In this document: positions 6,441 through 13,187 of the stretch, piece by piece
Numbering within the stretch: the first letter of the stretch is position 1
Layout: each line of letters starts with the position of its first letter
Assembly: GCA_026770585.1 (NCBI GenBank)
Contig: MU647443.1
Span: forward strand, 29,447 to 45,415
DNA from: Baffinella frigidus
Taxonomy: Eukaryota; Cryptophyceae; Cryptomonadales; Baffinellaceae
Direction of reading: 5' to 3'
Length of the DNA: 15,969 nucleotides
The notes under the pieces: generated by a model
The model's database searches: none
Seen by the model: the letters and a program-made list of their open reading frames with translations, nothing else
Told to the model about the DNA's origin: nothing
Position numbers and translations under genes: made by a program

Positions 6441-6478
6441 TTCTCTCTCTTTCTCTCTGTCTCTCGCTCTCTCTCTCG

Positions 6479-6552
<74 letters not shown>
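6441..6552. repeat. CT microsatellite
   Basis: About 110 bp of (CT)n with regular CGCT interruptions. A long open frame covering it is an artefact of the dinucleotide. Confidence 0.95.
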
Positions 6553-6619
6553 TGGTCCTTGCCCATCCAGCTTTTGAGACGTGTTTCAGACCTGCCGGTG
6601 CGTGTTTTTCTCACCCCTC

Positions 6620-7080
6620 AACCCACATCCCAAACCCATACAAACCCACACTCCAAACCCATACAAACCCACACCCCAAACCCATACAAACCCACACTCC
6701 ATACCAATACAAACCCACACCCCAAACTAGTACAAACCCACACCCCAAACCAATACCCCTAAAGCCACACCCCAAACTCATACAAACCCACACCCCAAAC
6801 CCATACACACCCACACCCCAAACCCATACAAACCCACACCCCAAACCCACACCCCAAACCCATACAAACCCACATCCCAAACCCATACACACCCACACCC
6901 CAAACCCATACAAACCCACACCCCAAACCCATACAAACCCACACCCCAAACTAATACAAACCCACACCCAAAACCAATACCCCTAAACCCACACCCCAAA
7001 ACCATACACACCCACACCCCAAGCCCATAAACCCACACCCCAAACCCATACCTCCATACCCACTCCCCAAACCCATACAC
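6620..7080. repeat. 23-bp minisatellite (AAACCCACACCCCAAACCCATAC)-like
   Basis: About 20 tandem units alternating AAACCCACACC and CCAAACCCATAC, with CATAC/AATAC/TAGTAC variants and some half units. It is open in several frames on both strands because the unit lacks stops. The unit contains telomere-like AAACCC words and may derive from degenerate telomeric sequence. Confidence 0.9.
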
Positions 7081-7318
7081 CTTGGACTACAGATGCACCC
7101 CAGGTGTTTCCCTCACCCCCTGACCCCAACCACACTAGAGTTTTGGCGCATCAATCGTCAAAAACGGCTCCAATTCCCTACCTCTCAGGTAGTGTGGATC
7201 CACGTTTGGCGACAAGTTCCCCTGAATTCCGGAGAAATTGACTTTTGCGATTGCCCCCCTTCTGATCTTGGGTGGCACCCAACCCCCAAACCCATAACCC
7301 CTGGACTACAAATGCACC
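7064..7318. repeat. Direct repeat pair flanking 7103-7280
   Basis: CCCAAACCCATACACCTTGG followed by ACTACAGATGCACCC (about 7064-7098) recurs as CCCAAACCCATAACCCCTGG followed by ACTACAAATGCACCC (about 7284-7318). The enclosed 180 bp holds no gene I can support. Confidence 0.7.
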
Positions 7319-7330
7319 CGAGCTCGCCGG

Positions 7331-7483
7331 GTTAGGGTTTAGGGTTTAGGGTTTAGGGTTTAGGGTTTAGGGTCTAGGGTTTAGGGTCTAGGGTCTAGGG
7401 TTTAGGGTTTAGGGTTTAGGGTTTAGGGTTTAGGGTTTAGGGTCTAGGGTTTAGGGTTTAGGGTCTAGGGTTTAGGGTTTAGG
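7331..7483. repeat. Large interstitial telomeric array, TTTAGGG orientation
   Basis: About 22 heptamers, mostly perfect TTTAGGG with five TCTAGGG variants. They run opposite to the terminal array. The tract is longer than the visible telomere itself. Confidence 0.95.
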
Positions 7484-7500
7484 AGGTGGGCGGCACCATG

Positions 7501-8160
7501 TCAGCGATTTCTTTGAGATAAGATATGTCGGCCCTGCATCCGGGAGAATTGATTGATTACAAAAAACATCTTTCCTATGACCTTACAGTAGGAAAACCTA
7601 GGGACCTCGAATTGCTGACGGGAGATACCGAAGAGATTTCTGCGGTTCAGCTGGAATGTACTACAGTACCCGATCCGGCGATAAGCTGTTTCGGGTTTCT
7701 GGTGGAAACGTTGGTGTCCGTGGAGAGATCCAGAAGCACGTGGTGTTTTCAACAACGCTAGGAGAGAGAATCTATTGATCACACGACCAGCATGACCACA
7801 TTCTAAGACCCCCTGCGGGTTTTTTGGTACTTCAAGGATCTGGAGTTCTCTCACACGCTGCACGTTGTTAGAACGTTCAAATGAACCAGATTTGGACCGT
7901 TTGTTTTTACCTGGATATCGAACGCATCCGGTCCCCGCGTTACCCCTTAGTCTAAGTAGATGGCTGTAGTACAGACATAATTTACAAATTCCTTCATCTG
8001 GGCCCCGAGTTATCTTCATGTACGTTGGGTACTTGGTGATATTCGTATACGTGGTAAACTTGGTGATATATGACTCTGGGCAGGTGACTGGTCTAGCGCT
8101 TCTTCTGCCCTCCTGTCGCCCCCCCCCCCCTAGCTGAGTAAATGCCCTATCCTGGTACAA
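7501..8160 (-). CDS. Unrecognised 219-codon open frame, doubtful
   Basis: The longest minus-strand frame without stops in the window, ATG at 8160-8158. Its first 100 or so codons overlap repeats (the inverted K fragment at 8058-8088 and the start of repeat L at 8144), so its N-terminus is repeat-derived. The rest is basic, without obvious motifs, signal peptide or membrane segment. A 78-codon plus-strand frame (7525-7761, starting MSALHPGELIDYKKHL) overlaps it and looks at least as protein-like. At most one can be real, and neither has visible splice or promoter support. Confidence 0.2.
   Translation of the reverse strand: MYQDRAFTQLGGGGRQEGRRSARPVTCPESYITKFTTYTNITKYPTYMKITRGPDEGICKLCLYYSHLLRLRGNAGTGCVRYPGKNKRSKSGSFERSNNVQRVRELQILEVPKNPQGVLECGHAGRVINRFSLLALLKTPRASGSLHGHQRFHQKPETAYRRIGYCSTFQLNRRNLFGISRQQFEVPRFSYCKVIGKMFFVINQFSRMQGRHILSQRNR
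7525..7761 (+). CDS. Unrecognised 78-codon open frame, doubtful
   Basis: Starts just downstream of the TTTAGGG array. The product begins MSALHPGELIDYKKHL and contains DLELLTGDTEEISAV. Its composition is balanced and acidic, unlike the repeat-derived frames around it. No homologue is recognised and no duplicate copy exists in the window. It is wholly antisense to the 7501-8160 frame. It could be a single exon or chance. Confidence 0.2.
   Translation: MSALHPGELIDYKKHLSYDLTVGKPRDLELLTGDTEEISAVQLECTTVPDPAISCFGFLVETLVSVERSRSTWCFQQR
8058..8088. repeat. Dispersed repeat K, inverted fragment (copy 2)
   Basis: ACTTGGTGATATATGACTCT followed by GGGCAGGTGAC is the reverse complement of 1973-2003, with one or two mismatches. 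Confidence 0.65.
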
Positions 8161-8210
8161 ACATTTAAAACCCTACATGTAAAAAGGATCCTCGATCGTT
8201 CTCGAGTGGG
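8144..8210. repeat. Dispersed repeat L, copy 1
   Basis: CCCTATCCTGGTACAAACAT followed by TTAAAACCC and a TCTCGAGTGG word. Colinear copies lie at 10154-10220 and 12344-12410, all in the same orientation. Confidence 0.7.
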
Positions 8211-8231
8211 AACGCGACGTCCAGGTGCTGA

Positions 8232-8356
8232 CACGCCAGATTCCAGGAAGGTGTCGCCGAAAGTCAATTTCCCCTGGAGGCTGTTATTTTCAAAAGTCAA
8301 ATACCGTACCAGGGTACGGTATTAAGACAGTCACCACCCTCCTGCAATCTGGCGTG
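8232..8356. mobile_element. Foldback with inner hairpin
   Basis: CACGCCAGATT (8232-8242) pairs with AATCTGGCGTG (8346-8356). A central hairpin AATACCGTAC / GTACGGTATT lies at 8300-8323. It starts 22 bp after repeat L copy 1. Non-coding. Confidence 0.55.
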
Positions 8357-8408
8357 GTAGATGGCTGCAGTAAAGACTGGATTTACCAATCCGGAGGAGG
8401 CCCCGTTG

Positions 8409-8453
8409 GGTTCAGGGTTTAGGGTTTAGGGTTGAGAACCCTAAACCCTAAAC
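8409..8453. repeat. Head-to-head telomere-repeat junction
   Basis: TTCAGGGTTTAGGGTTTAGG GTTGAG is followed directly by AACCCTAAACCCTAAACC, so two TTTAGGG tracts face each other with a few bases between them. This is the sequence signature expected of an ancient end-to-end fusion or of a foldback telomere insertion. Confidence 0.85.
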
Positions 8454-8761
8454 CACAAGGCGCGGTGCCTTGCGGGTGAGAGATGTTGCTTGCGGCCACC
8501 AGCCCTGCGAAGCGTACCAAATCGACGATTGTTTGGCGCCATTTCCTCGGGTGGCACATTCGTTTTCGAAGGTGCCGTCCGAGGAATTGGCGCACGCTCC
8601 AGCCTCGATTTGGTCCGCCTCGGAGGGCTGGAGTGGGTGGATGGCAGAGGTAGAGGGTTCAGGAGACAGGGTTGGTGGGGACAGGGTTGGCACACCAGTA
8701 TCGGGATGTGGGGAGTGGGAATTGGAATCTTTGGGGCCGAGGATCTCCGCGCCATAGCAAA
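8454..8761. other. Unassigned region, possible decayed coding sequence
   Basis: A minus-strand frame at about 8460-8560 reads QTIVDLVRFAGLVAASNIS and shares the 11-mer GTACGCTTCGC with exon F (14684-14852), so it may be a diverged relative. Longer overlapping frames on both strands extend into the adjacent palindrome and are not supported. GACAGGGTTGGTGGG-like words repeat at about 8665-8690. Confidence 0.35.
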
Positions 8762-8822
8762 GACGACCAAACGCAGCCGGAAGGAATAAACCGCCTAGCT
8801 CTTCTGGCTGCGTTTGGTCGTC
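8762..8822. mobile_element. 61-bp perfect-arm hairpin
   Basis: GACGACCAAACGCAGCC (8762-8778) and its exact complement (8806-8822) enclose a 27-bp loop. A small foldback insertion or a strong cruciform. Confidence 0.7.
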
Positions 8823-9110
8823 CGTTGACAACGGAACGGCACAGCCGCAATCCTCTCGGAACAACTGAAGAACACATTGTGGGGAGAGGGGATTGGCACA
8901 TGTATTCGCAGTGGAGAAGGACGCCTCCCCGGACCACAGGCATCTGACCAAAGAACCTGCAAAAAAACTGATTTGACCGATTTGACCAAAAAAAAATAAC
9001 TGGACCATACAAAATCAAGCTTACCAACCACTCGGGAGACCAAGGGCACATTTCCCATTTAGAATGTTCCCCGTAGTGTTCCGAGTGGCATCGCGCTCAT
9101 GTAACCCTGA
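8823..9110. other. Low-copy sequence, no gene seen
   Basis: Contains an A-rich stretch (8959-8998) with repeated ATTTGACC words. The open frames across it continue through the hairpin at 8762-8822, so I do not call them. Confidence 0.4.
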
Positions 9111-9122
9111 GCGCGAGATAAT

Positions 9123-9321
9123 TAGTCCACCGTGTGGACACCCTTTGCCCAGGCGTACAGAAAGACTACAAGATGATTAGTCCACCGTGTGGAATAACTT
9201 AATTATCTCTTGGGTTTGTAGTCTTTAGATCCGGCTATGAGCTGTTTCGGGTTTGTAGTCTTTCTGTACGCCTGGGCCAAGGGTCTCCACACGGTGGACT
9301 ACAAACCCAAGAGATAATTAA
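9123..9321. mobile_element. Nested TA-bounded palindromes
   Basis: Arms 9123-9171 and 9253-9301 (49 bp each, few mismatches) begin TAGTCCACCGTGTGGACACC. A second, overlapping pair, 9199-9223 and 9297-9321, matches over 25 bp (TTAATTATCTCTTGGGTTTG onward). A partial third TAGTCCACCGTGTGGA sits at 9178-9193. One foldback element appears to have been copied or inserted within another. Confidence 0.7.
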
Positions 9322-9498
9322 CTTTACGACTTTTTTGAGGTAAAGTGGTCACATTCACCCCTAAAACCCAGCCCCAACAAAACTGGCCCGGCACCGTGCG
9401 AAGTACTGCGTGCCAGAACCCGGTCTCCACTTTTGTTTATAGAGTGCGATGGAAGCGGATGCGGCACCGAGTGGGGTACAAAAGTCAAGGGTGATTTA

Positions 9499-9607
9499 CA
9501 TCGTGCGGGACATGGGTGGATGGTAGCGGGTTCGGTACCGAGTGGAGTACTGCTTGCCAGAGGAGGGATCGGTGTTGACGACGGACACGACCAGGTCGAC
9601 GAACACG
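9499..9607 (-). CDS. Exon H: single-copy exon-like segment
   Basis: The minus strand has TTGCCCGCAG|CGTGTTCG, an acceptor at 9610-9608, followed by VFVDLVVSVVNTDPSSGKQY and STRYRTRYHPPMSRT before TAA at 9498-9496. The first half is hydrophobic with G/C third positions (GTC GAC CTG GTC GTG TCC GTC GTC), like the other exon fragments. The true 3' end may be a GT inside the frame, such as GTACTC or GTACCG. Unidentified. Confidence 0.4.
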
Positions 9608-9669
9608 CTGCGGGCAACACACACTCATTTCAACACGGTCAAAATTAAATTTTCCCAGGCGCGATGGCA

Positions 9670-9816
9670 TTTTCATGTGAAAACGGTTTAAATTTAAAAC
9701 CGTTGAGCAATGAAATTTACTGCGCACCATGATCTTTATTAGTGACATTGAAAGATTCGTGTAGTAACTTTTATTGATTCCCAAGGTTTGACATTTGACC
9801 CGTTTTCACATGAAAA
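9670..9816. mobile_element. Foldback element, AT-rich
   Basis: TTTTCATGTGAAAACGG (9670-9686) pairs with CCGTTTTCACATGAAAA (9800-9816). An internal hairpin AACGGTTTAAATTTAAAACC lies at 9682-9704. The tips are themselves palindromic. Confidence 0.65.
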
Positions 9817-9825
9817 CGGAAACAC

Positions 9826-9953
9826 GCAATTTTTTCGGATCCGGGTAATCTGTGACGGAGCATCGTTAGCTTGTCAAGCCTCTCAAGCGCCGCAGTCAGT
9901 CAGGTCTCACGTGTCGTCACGACACAAAAATTACCCGGATCCGAAAAAATTGC
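9826..9953. mobile_element. Foldback element with 24-bp perfect arms
   Basis: The arms at 9826-9849 (GCAATTTTTTCGGATCCGGG onward) and 9930-9953 are exact complements. The interior is about 80 bp without further strong pairing. It starts 10 bp after the previous foldback, as though both targeted the same area. Confidence 0.7.
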
Positions 9954-10106
9954 GAAAAAATCGAATCCAAAGTACCGGAGTTGCTCGGCGCCAGAAGTCA
10001 AGCCGCGCCACTCGAGGCTAGAAATGTGACTATTTTGAAAAGTTTCAACTTTACATGTCCTTTACAAGTGGACCGCTGTGTAGTAATTTTCACACAAATA
10101 TCTGGT

Positions 10107-10150
10107 TTTGGTCACGTAGCGGGGGAAATTCCCCCAGCTACGTGACCAAA
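10107..10150. mobile_element. 44-bp hairpin TTTGGTCACGTAGC
   Basis: TTTGGTCACGTAGC (10107-10120) pairs exactly with 10137-10150, with GGGGGAA / TTCCCCC inside. The related core GGTCACGT recurs as a hairpin at 14535-14575 and unpaired near 12299. Confidence 0.7.
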
Positions 10151-10153
10151 CCT

Positions 10154-10220
10154 GCCCGTGACTGGTACAAATGTTTACAACCCCACATTTAAAATGCTCC
10201 CCTTTCCAGCCTCGAGTGGA
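10154..10220. repeat. Dispersed repeat L, copy 2
   Basis: CTGGTACAAATGTTTACAAC matches 12352 onward exactly and 8152 onward with a few changes. Confidence 0.7.
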
Positions 10221-10456
10221 GAGGCAAACGTTTTCTTCTTACGCCACGCCAGGTCATAGGTCGGAATTTCGGATACACGCCTTATTTCAAAGTGTGTACC
10301 CGGGTCCGAAATGTTGTGTTCGGATCGGACGTGGAAAGACCGAGGAGTTGCGTCTCACCAGGTCGGTACGTACCATTTGTACCACGAAAACGAAACGTTG
10401 CGTTATGCAATTCTCACTTATAGCCGTGGTACGAACAAACAACGGGGAATGGAGAC

Positions 10457-10505
10457 CTGTAGTCGAGGGCGTCGGAGGAGTGGTCGACAGCGTCGAAGTA
10501 CGCCG
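10457..10505 (-). pseudogene. Exon G, 3' tail fragment
   Basis: The minus strand reads YFDAVDHSSDALDYR ending CTACAG|GTCTCC, with the AG|GT donor at the same place as in exon G copy 1 (10786). The MVVFWVPLGD half is missing and is replaced by the duplicated GGTACGAAGGC sequence. Confidence 0.5.
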
Positions 10506-10664
10506 GGTACGAAGGCCGGTACGGGTACTCCGTAGCACCCTACGCCACTGCCTACCGTAGGGTCCTACGCACTACCCGTACCCGAATCGCGTGGGAACCG
10601 CCGGGTACGAAGGCGGGTACTGGTACTCCGTAGCACCCTACACTACTGCCTACCGTAGGGTCCG
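10501..10664. repeat. 98-bp period tandem duplication
   Basis: CGCCGGGTACGAAGGCCGGT onward (10501-10565) recurs at 10599-10664 with few changes. Each copy contains CACTGCCTACCGTAGGGTCC or its variant, matching the hairpin core of family E. Confidence 0.8.
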
Positions 10665-10747
10665 CGTGGAAACCTGCAACCTTTGCAAAGAGAGACCAGC
10701 CGCCACTTACCGTGCCGTGTTGAGACAAGAATCGCGAGAGTCACGGG

Positions 10748-10764
10748 GCGCGCGCGCGCGCGCG
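10748..10764. repeat. (GC)n alternating tract
   Basis: Seventeen alternating G/C bases, a potential Z-DNA former, about 20 bp downstream (minus direction) of the exon G copy 1 donor. Confidence 0.8.
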
Positions 10765-10785
10765 CTCTCGCTAGAGGATGTTAAC

Positions 10786-10865
10786 CTGTAGTCGAGGGCG
10801 TCAGAGGCGTCGTCGACCGCGTCGAAGTACGCGTCGCCGAGCGGGACCCAGAACACCACCATCGA
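10786..10865 (-). CDS. Exon G, copy 1 (80 bp, best preserved)
   Basis: In the minus direction CATCCGCAG|TCGATGG provides an acceptor at 10868-10866 and CTACAG|GTTAAC a donor at 10785-10784. The exon encodes SMVVFWVPLGDAYFDAVDDA then SDALDY plus two bases, so it enters in phase 0 and leaves in phase 2. The first half is hydrophobic and the second strongly acidic. Third positions are nearly all G/C. Four to five partial copies follow to 11760, several keeping the same junctions. No family recognised. Confidence 0.5.
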
Positions 10866-11405
10866 CTGCGGATGCACGGGACAAAAAACAATCAGAAAGA
10901 AGAGCAAAAATACAAGAAAGAATCGACTCACGAAGAGCTAAATCACAGCCCAAGATGGACCTCATTCGTGAGCCCAGGAGCACAGTGGACAGTTGCTACA
11001 CACAAGAAAGGCCATCCGTAGAGTACCACCAGCAACCCGTTGACCCAGAACACCACCCCACCCTGGAAGGAACTTGCGGCCAATCCCGAATAACCCTTTA
11101 TCGCAAAAGTTGACATGATTTATACCACTAAAATACATATTGGACCTTTTTGTACCAGATCCATTCATCACGGGGCAGCCGCATTGTGGCGCCATCTCAA
11201 GGGGAGTTGACTTAAGAATGCTCAAAATACCATAATGTTCCATCCAGGGTGGATCGACTGCACACAAAAACCAAAATCAGAAAGAAGAGCGAAAACACAA
11301 GAACGAATAGACGCACGAGCAAATATATCAGGAAGAGCGAAAACACACAAAAGAAACAGACATACGGAAGAGCAAACATAAGAAGGGAAAGACTTGGGAA
11401 GAGCT
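10866..11405. repeat. Intron-like GA-rich array with embedded repeat K copy 3
   Basis: Plus-strand purine-rich (minus pyrimidine-rich) degenerate repeats of GAAAGAAGAGCAAAAA/AGAGCGAAAACACAAGAA type. 10934-10980 (GCTAAATCACAGCCCAAGAT onward) recurs near 11910-11955. Repeat K copy 3 is at 11072-11175, an exact-length match to 2069-2172. On the minus strand the tracts look like polypyrimidine intron sequence. Confidence 0.55.
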
Positions 11406-11507
11406 CGAAGTGTTCGTCGCCGAGCGGCACCCAGAACTGAAAATGAGATAGAACGAATGGAAAATGGACTACACGATCCTACCTGTGGTCGAGGGCGTCG
11501 GAGGCAT
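11406..11507 (-). pseudogene. Exon G, copies 2 and 3 (partial)
   Basis: Copy 2 at about 11406-11436 reads FWVPLGDEHFE on minus after CATTTTCAG|TTC, so the acceptor lies four codons further in than in copy 1. Copy 3 at 11483-11507 is a tail only, HASDALDHR then AG|GTAGGATC, the usual donor position. Neither is complete. Confidence 0.45.
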
Positions 11508-11555
11508 GGAAAATAAGAAAGAACGAAGTCATAAGAGGGGAAAGACTTAGGAAGA

Positions 11556-11588
11556 GGCGCCGAGCGGCACCCAGAACACCACCATCGA
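11556..11588 (-). pseudogene. Exon G, copy 4 (5' part)
   Basis: The minus strand has GGCGCGCAG|TCGATG and encodes SMVVFWVPLGA, then diverges into the CTTCCTAAGTCTTTCCCC repeat. The acceptor and frame of copy 1 are kept. The acidic second half is lost. Confidence 0.5.
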
Positions 11589-11721
11589 CTGCGCGCCCAC
11601 ATTTCTCTTTAGAAATAAAGGGCAAGAAAAACATGAAAATAAGACAGAACGGATGGAAAATAAGAAAGAACGAAGAAAATAAGAAAGAACGAAGTCTTGA
11701 GAGGGAAAAGACTTAGGAAGA

Positions 11722-11754
11722 GTCGCCGAGCAGCACCCAGAACACCACCACCGA
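11722..11754 (-). pseudogene. Exon G, copy 5 (5' part)
   Basis: The minus strand has TGCTTGTAG|TCGGTG followed by SVVVFWVLLGD, with M/V and P/L changes against copy 1. It too passes into the CTTCCTAAGTCTTTTCCC repeat. The plus-strand word GACTTAGGAAGAG adjoins copies 2, 4 and 5, so exon piece and flank were amplified together. Confidence 0.5.
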
Positions 11755-11960
11755 CTACAAGCAACAAAAGGTTCAGAACAGGAGGAAACATAAAACGAAA
11801 TCACGAGAAGGAAACGACTTCGGAAGAGAGGAAAACGTACATAAGGAAGACGAAAACCTGAGAAGGAACAGACATACGGAAGAGCGAAAACATGACAAGA
11901 ATTGACTTAGGAACAGCTAAGTCGCGGCCCAAGATGGACCACCTTGTGAGCCCAGGTTCA
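11755..11960. repeat. GA-rich intron-like array, distal part
   Basis: Degenerate GGAAGAGCGAAAACAT/GACTTAGGAA repeats. The end (11910-11955, GCTAAGTCGCGGCCCAAGAT onward) matches 10934-10980 but with a one-base length change, so that segment is not coding. Confidence 0.6.
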
Positions 11961-11972
11961 TAACATAACAGA

Positions 11973-12112
11973 CTGAAAACCGGGTAGTTAGGCCTACGGT
12001 ATTGCCTTTGGTAGGCTGTAGGGCCCCAAGGACCTCATGTTTCATAGGACCCCCCTTAAGGCCCTACGGCCTACCGCAGGCAATACCGTAGGCTTAACTA
12101 CCCGGTTTTCAG
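11973..12112. mobile_element. 140-bp foldback/MITE-like element
   Basis: CTGAAAACCGGGTAGTTAGG onward (11973-12014) pairs with 12072-12112, ending GGTTTTCAG. The arms include CCTACGGTATTGCC / GGCAATACCGTAGG. The interior contains GGACCCCCCTTAAGGCCCTA, reminiscent of family E. A shrunken relative is at 4456-4502. Confidence 0.7.
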
Positions 12113-12249
12113 GACGTTACCCTGTTAACCTGCAGGCCACGCCAGGTCATACGTATTGTTTACTATTACCAATTAAAATACTAAGTTGACGACTTTGTGG
12201 GGGAGTTGACTTTCTAAAACCAATAAATAAATACATTGCGTGAGATACG

Positions 12250-12286
12250 ACAGGTCTTGCAAACCACGTGGGCTTGCAAGATCTGT
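12250..12286. repeat. Hairpin ACAGGTCTTGCAA
   Basis: ACAGGTCTTGCAA (12250-12262) pairs with TTGCAAGATCTGT around a CCACGTGG core. Short, function unknown. Confidence 0.5.
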
Positions 12287-12343
12287 GTTGAAGATGATTG
12301 GTCACGTAACTCTGCAACGTTAGCACAGTCACGAGGTCAGAAT

Positions 12344-12410
12344 ACCCTATCCTGGTACAAATGTTTACAACCCAAAATGTAAATACGTTCCTCCACCATT
12401 CTCGCGTGGG
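12344..12410. repeat. Dispersed repeat L, copy 3
   Basis: CCCTATCCTGGTACAAATGT onward. The three L copies lie 2.0 and 2.2 kb apart in the same orientation. Confidence 0.7.
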
Positions 12411-12411
12411 T

Positions 12412-12573
12412 AGGCGGAGCGGTGACCTGGGTGATTTTCGGGCTCTGAGAGCCCGAGTTTCCGTTACCTTATCCGTAGGAACCCCCCCTACGTCCCTACG
12501 GATTGCCTACTGTAGGGTCGTAGGTGTTATTGGTGATTTTCGTGGGGGTCCGCCAACACCCTGAGATATGTGT
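12412..12573. repeat. GCGGTGACCTGGGTG unit, copy 1 (filled site)
   Basis: The unit GCGGAGCGGTGACCTGGGTG - ATTTTCG - TGGGGGTCCGCCAACACCCT - GAGATATGTGT is split by 12441-12542. The uninterrupted unit is at about 12761-12818, with related units near 12918 and 13131. Confidence 0.8.
12441..12531 (-). mobile_element. Family E, copy 4, insertion with 11-bp flanking duplication
   Basis: GGTGATTTTCG occurs on both sides (12430-12440 and 12532-12542). The uninterrupted unit at 12761-12818 has it once. The inserted 91 bp begins with the hairpin GGGCTCTGAGAGCCC and continues with TTTCCGTTACCTTATCCGTA and the E core to GGGTCGTAGGTGTTATT, lacking the CACAGCGG end. This is direct evidence that E inserts, or is deleted, as a unit. 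Confidence 0.7.
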
Positions 12574-12760
12574 TCAGATAACGTCTAAAGTGTTCGCCCA
12601 GTTGACTTTTACTTCCTTCCAAGACACACCCGTTTCACGGGTTTCACGGGTCGACTGCCCCCCCCCCCGAGGCAGCAGACTCACCGCCTCCTAGCAGACG
12701 GTTGCCTGCCTGCTACAAGGCTCTGTGCGCTGCCAAGGCTTCTCTCTCTCTCTCTCGTTA
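12574..12760. other. Unassigned sequence, no gene seen
   Basis: Includes TCTAAAGTGTTCGCCCAGTT (12585-12604, related to 5098), a duplicated GTTTCACGGG, a C12-13 run (12658-12670) and a short CT tract before 12760. Confidence 0.45.
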
Positions 12761-12818
12761 GCGGAGCGGTGACCTGGGTGATTTTCGTGGGGGTCCGCCA
12801 ACACCCTGAGATATGTGT
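12761..12818. repeat. GCGGTGACCTGGGTG unit, copy 2 (empty site)
   Basis: Uninterrupted counterpart of 12412-12573, nearly identical to its two flanks joined. It provides the reference for where the E copy 4 insertion begins and ends. Confidence 0.8.
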
Positions 12819-12959
12819 AGCTTCTCTTACACAATTTTTCAATTAGTAATAGTAACTCTAACACAATGTTTTAATTAGTAATAGTAGCTTCTCTAACACA
12901 GATCGCGGGGTGTCGGTGGAGCGGTGACCTGGGTGGTTTTCGGGCTCTGAGAGACCGAG

Positions 12960-13063
12960 TTTCCGTGACCTTATCCGTAGGAACCCCCCCTATGTCCCTA
13001 CGGGTTGCCTACTGTAGGGTCATAGGTCTTATCGCTTGAGGGTTGTTCGAAATCCCTTCGAAG
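12960..13063 (-). mobile_element. Family E, copy 5
   Basis: Preceded by GAGCGGTGACCTGGGTGGTT and TTCGGGCTCTGAGAG, the same junction as copy 4. It extends further through TTATCGCTTGAGGGTTGTTC to GAAATCCCTTCGAAG, so copies 4 and 5 share one boundary and differ at the other. Confidence 0.7.
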
Positions 13064-13187
13064 CCACCATGCACAACGCCACAGGAGAGCATTCTGACAT
13101 GATCAGTTTTCAGGGCTTGTACCAAGGGGGGGGGTGACCTGGGTGATTTTCGTGGGGACCTTGCACATCTCCGGCGTAGGCGCACCT

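Noticed and set aside
6417-7080. Long proline/threonine/histidine-rich (plus) and glycine/valine-rich (minus) frames
   Set aside because: These are translations of the CT tract and the 23-bp minisatellite. Open frames exist on both strands, as expected for a stop-free repeat.
8448-9008. 186-codon minus-strand open frame
   Set aside because: It spans both arms of the perfect hairpin at 8762-8822 and begins at the telomere junction. No splice, domain or duplicate supports it.
10934-11955. Possible exon shared by 10934-10980 and 11910-11955 (minus strand, RSILG-DLA)
   Set aside because: The copies differ by a one-base length change that breaks the shared frame, so the similarity is better read as non-coding repeat.
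12960-13063. tRNA-like B box (GTTCGAAATCC) within family E, suggesting a tRNA-derived SINE
   Set aside because: The spacing of the box differs from GGTTCGANNCC, no A box or acceptor stem is found upstream, and no poly-A or simple 3' tail is present.
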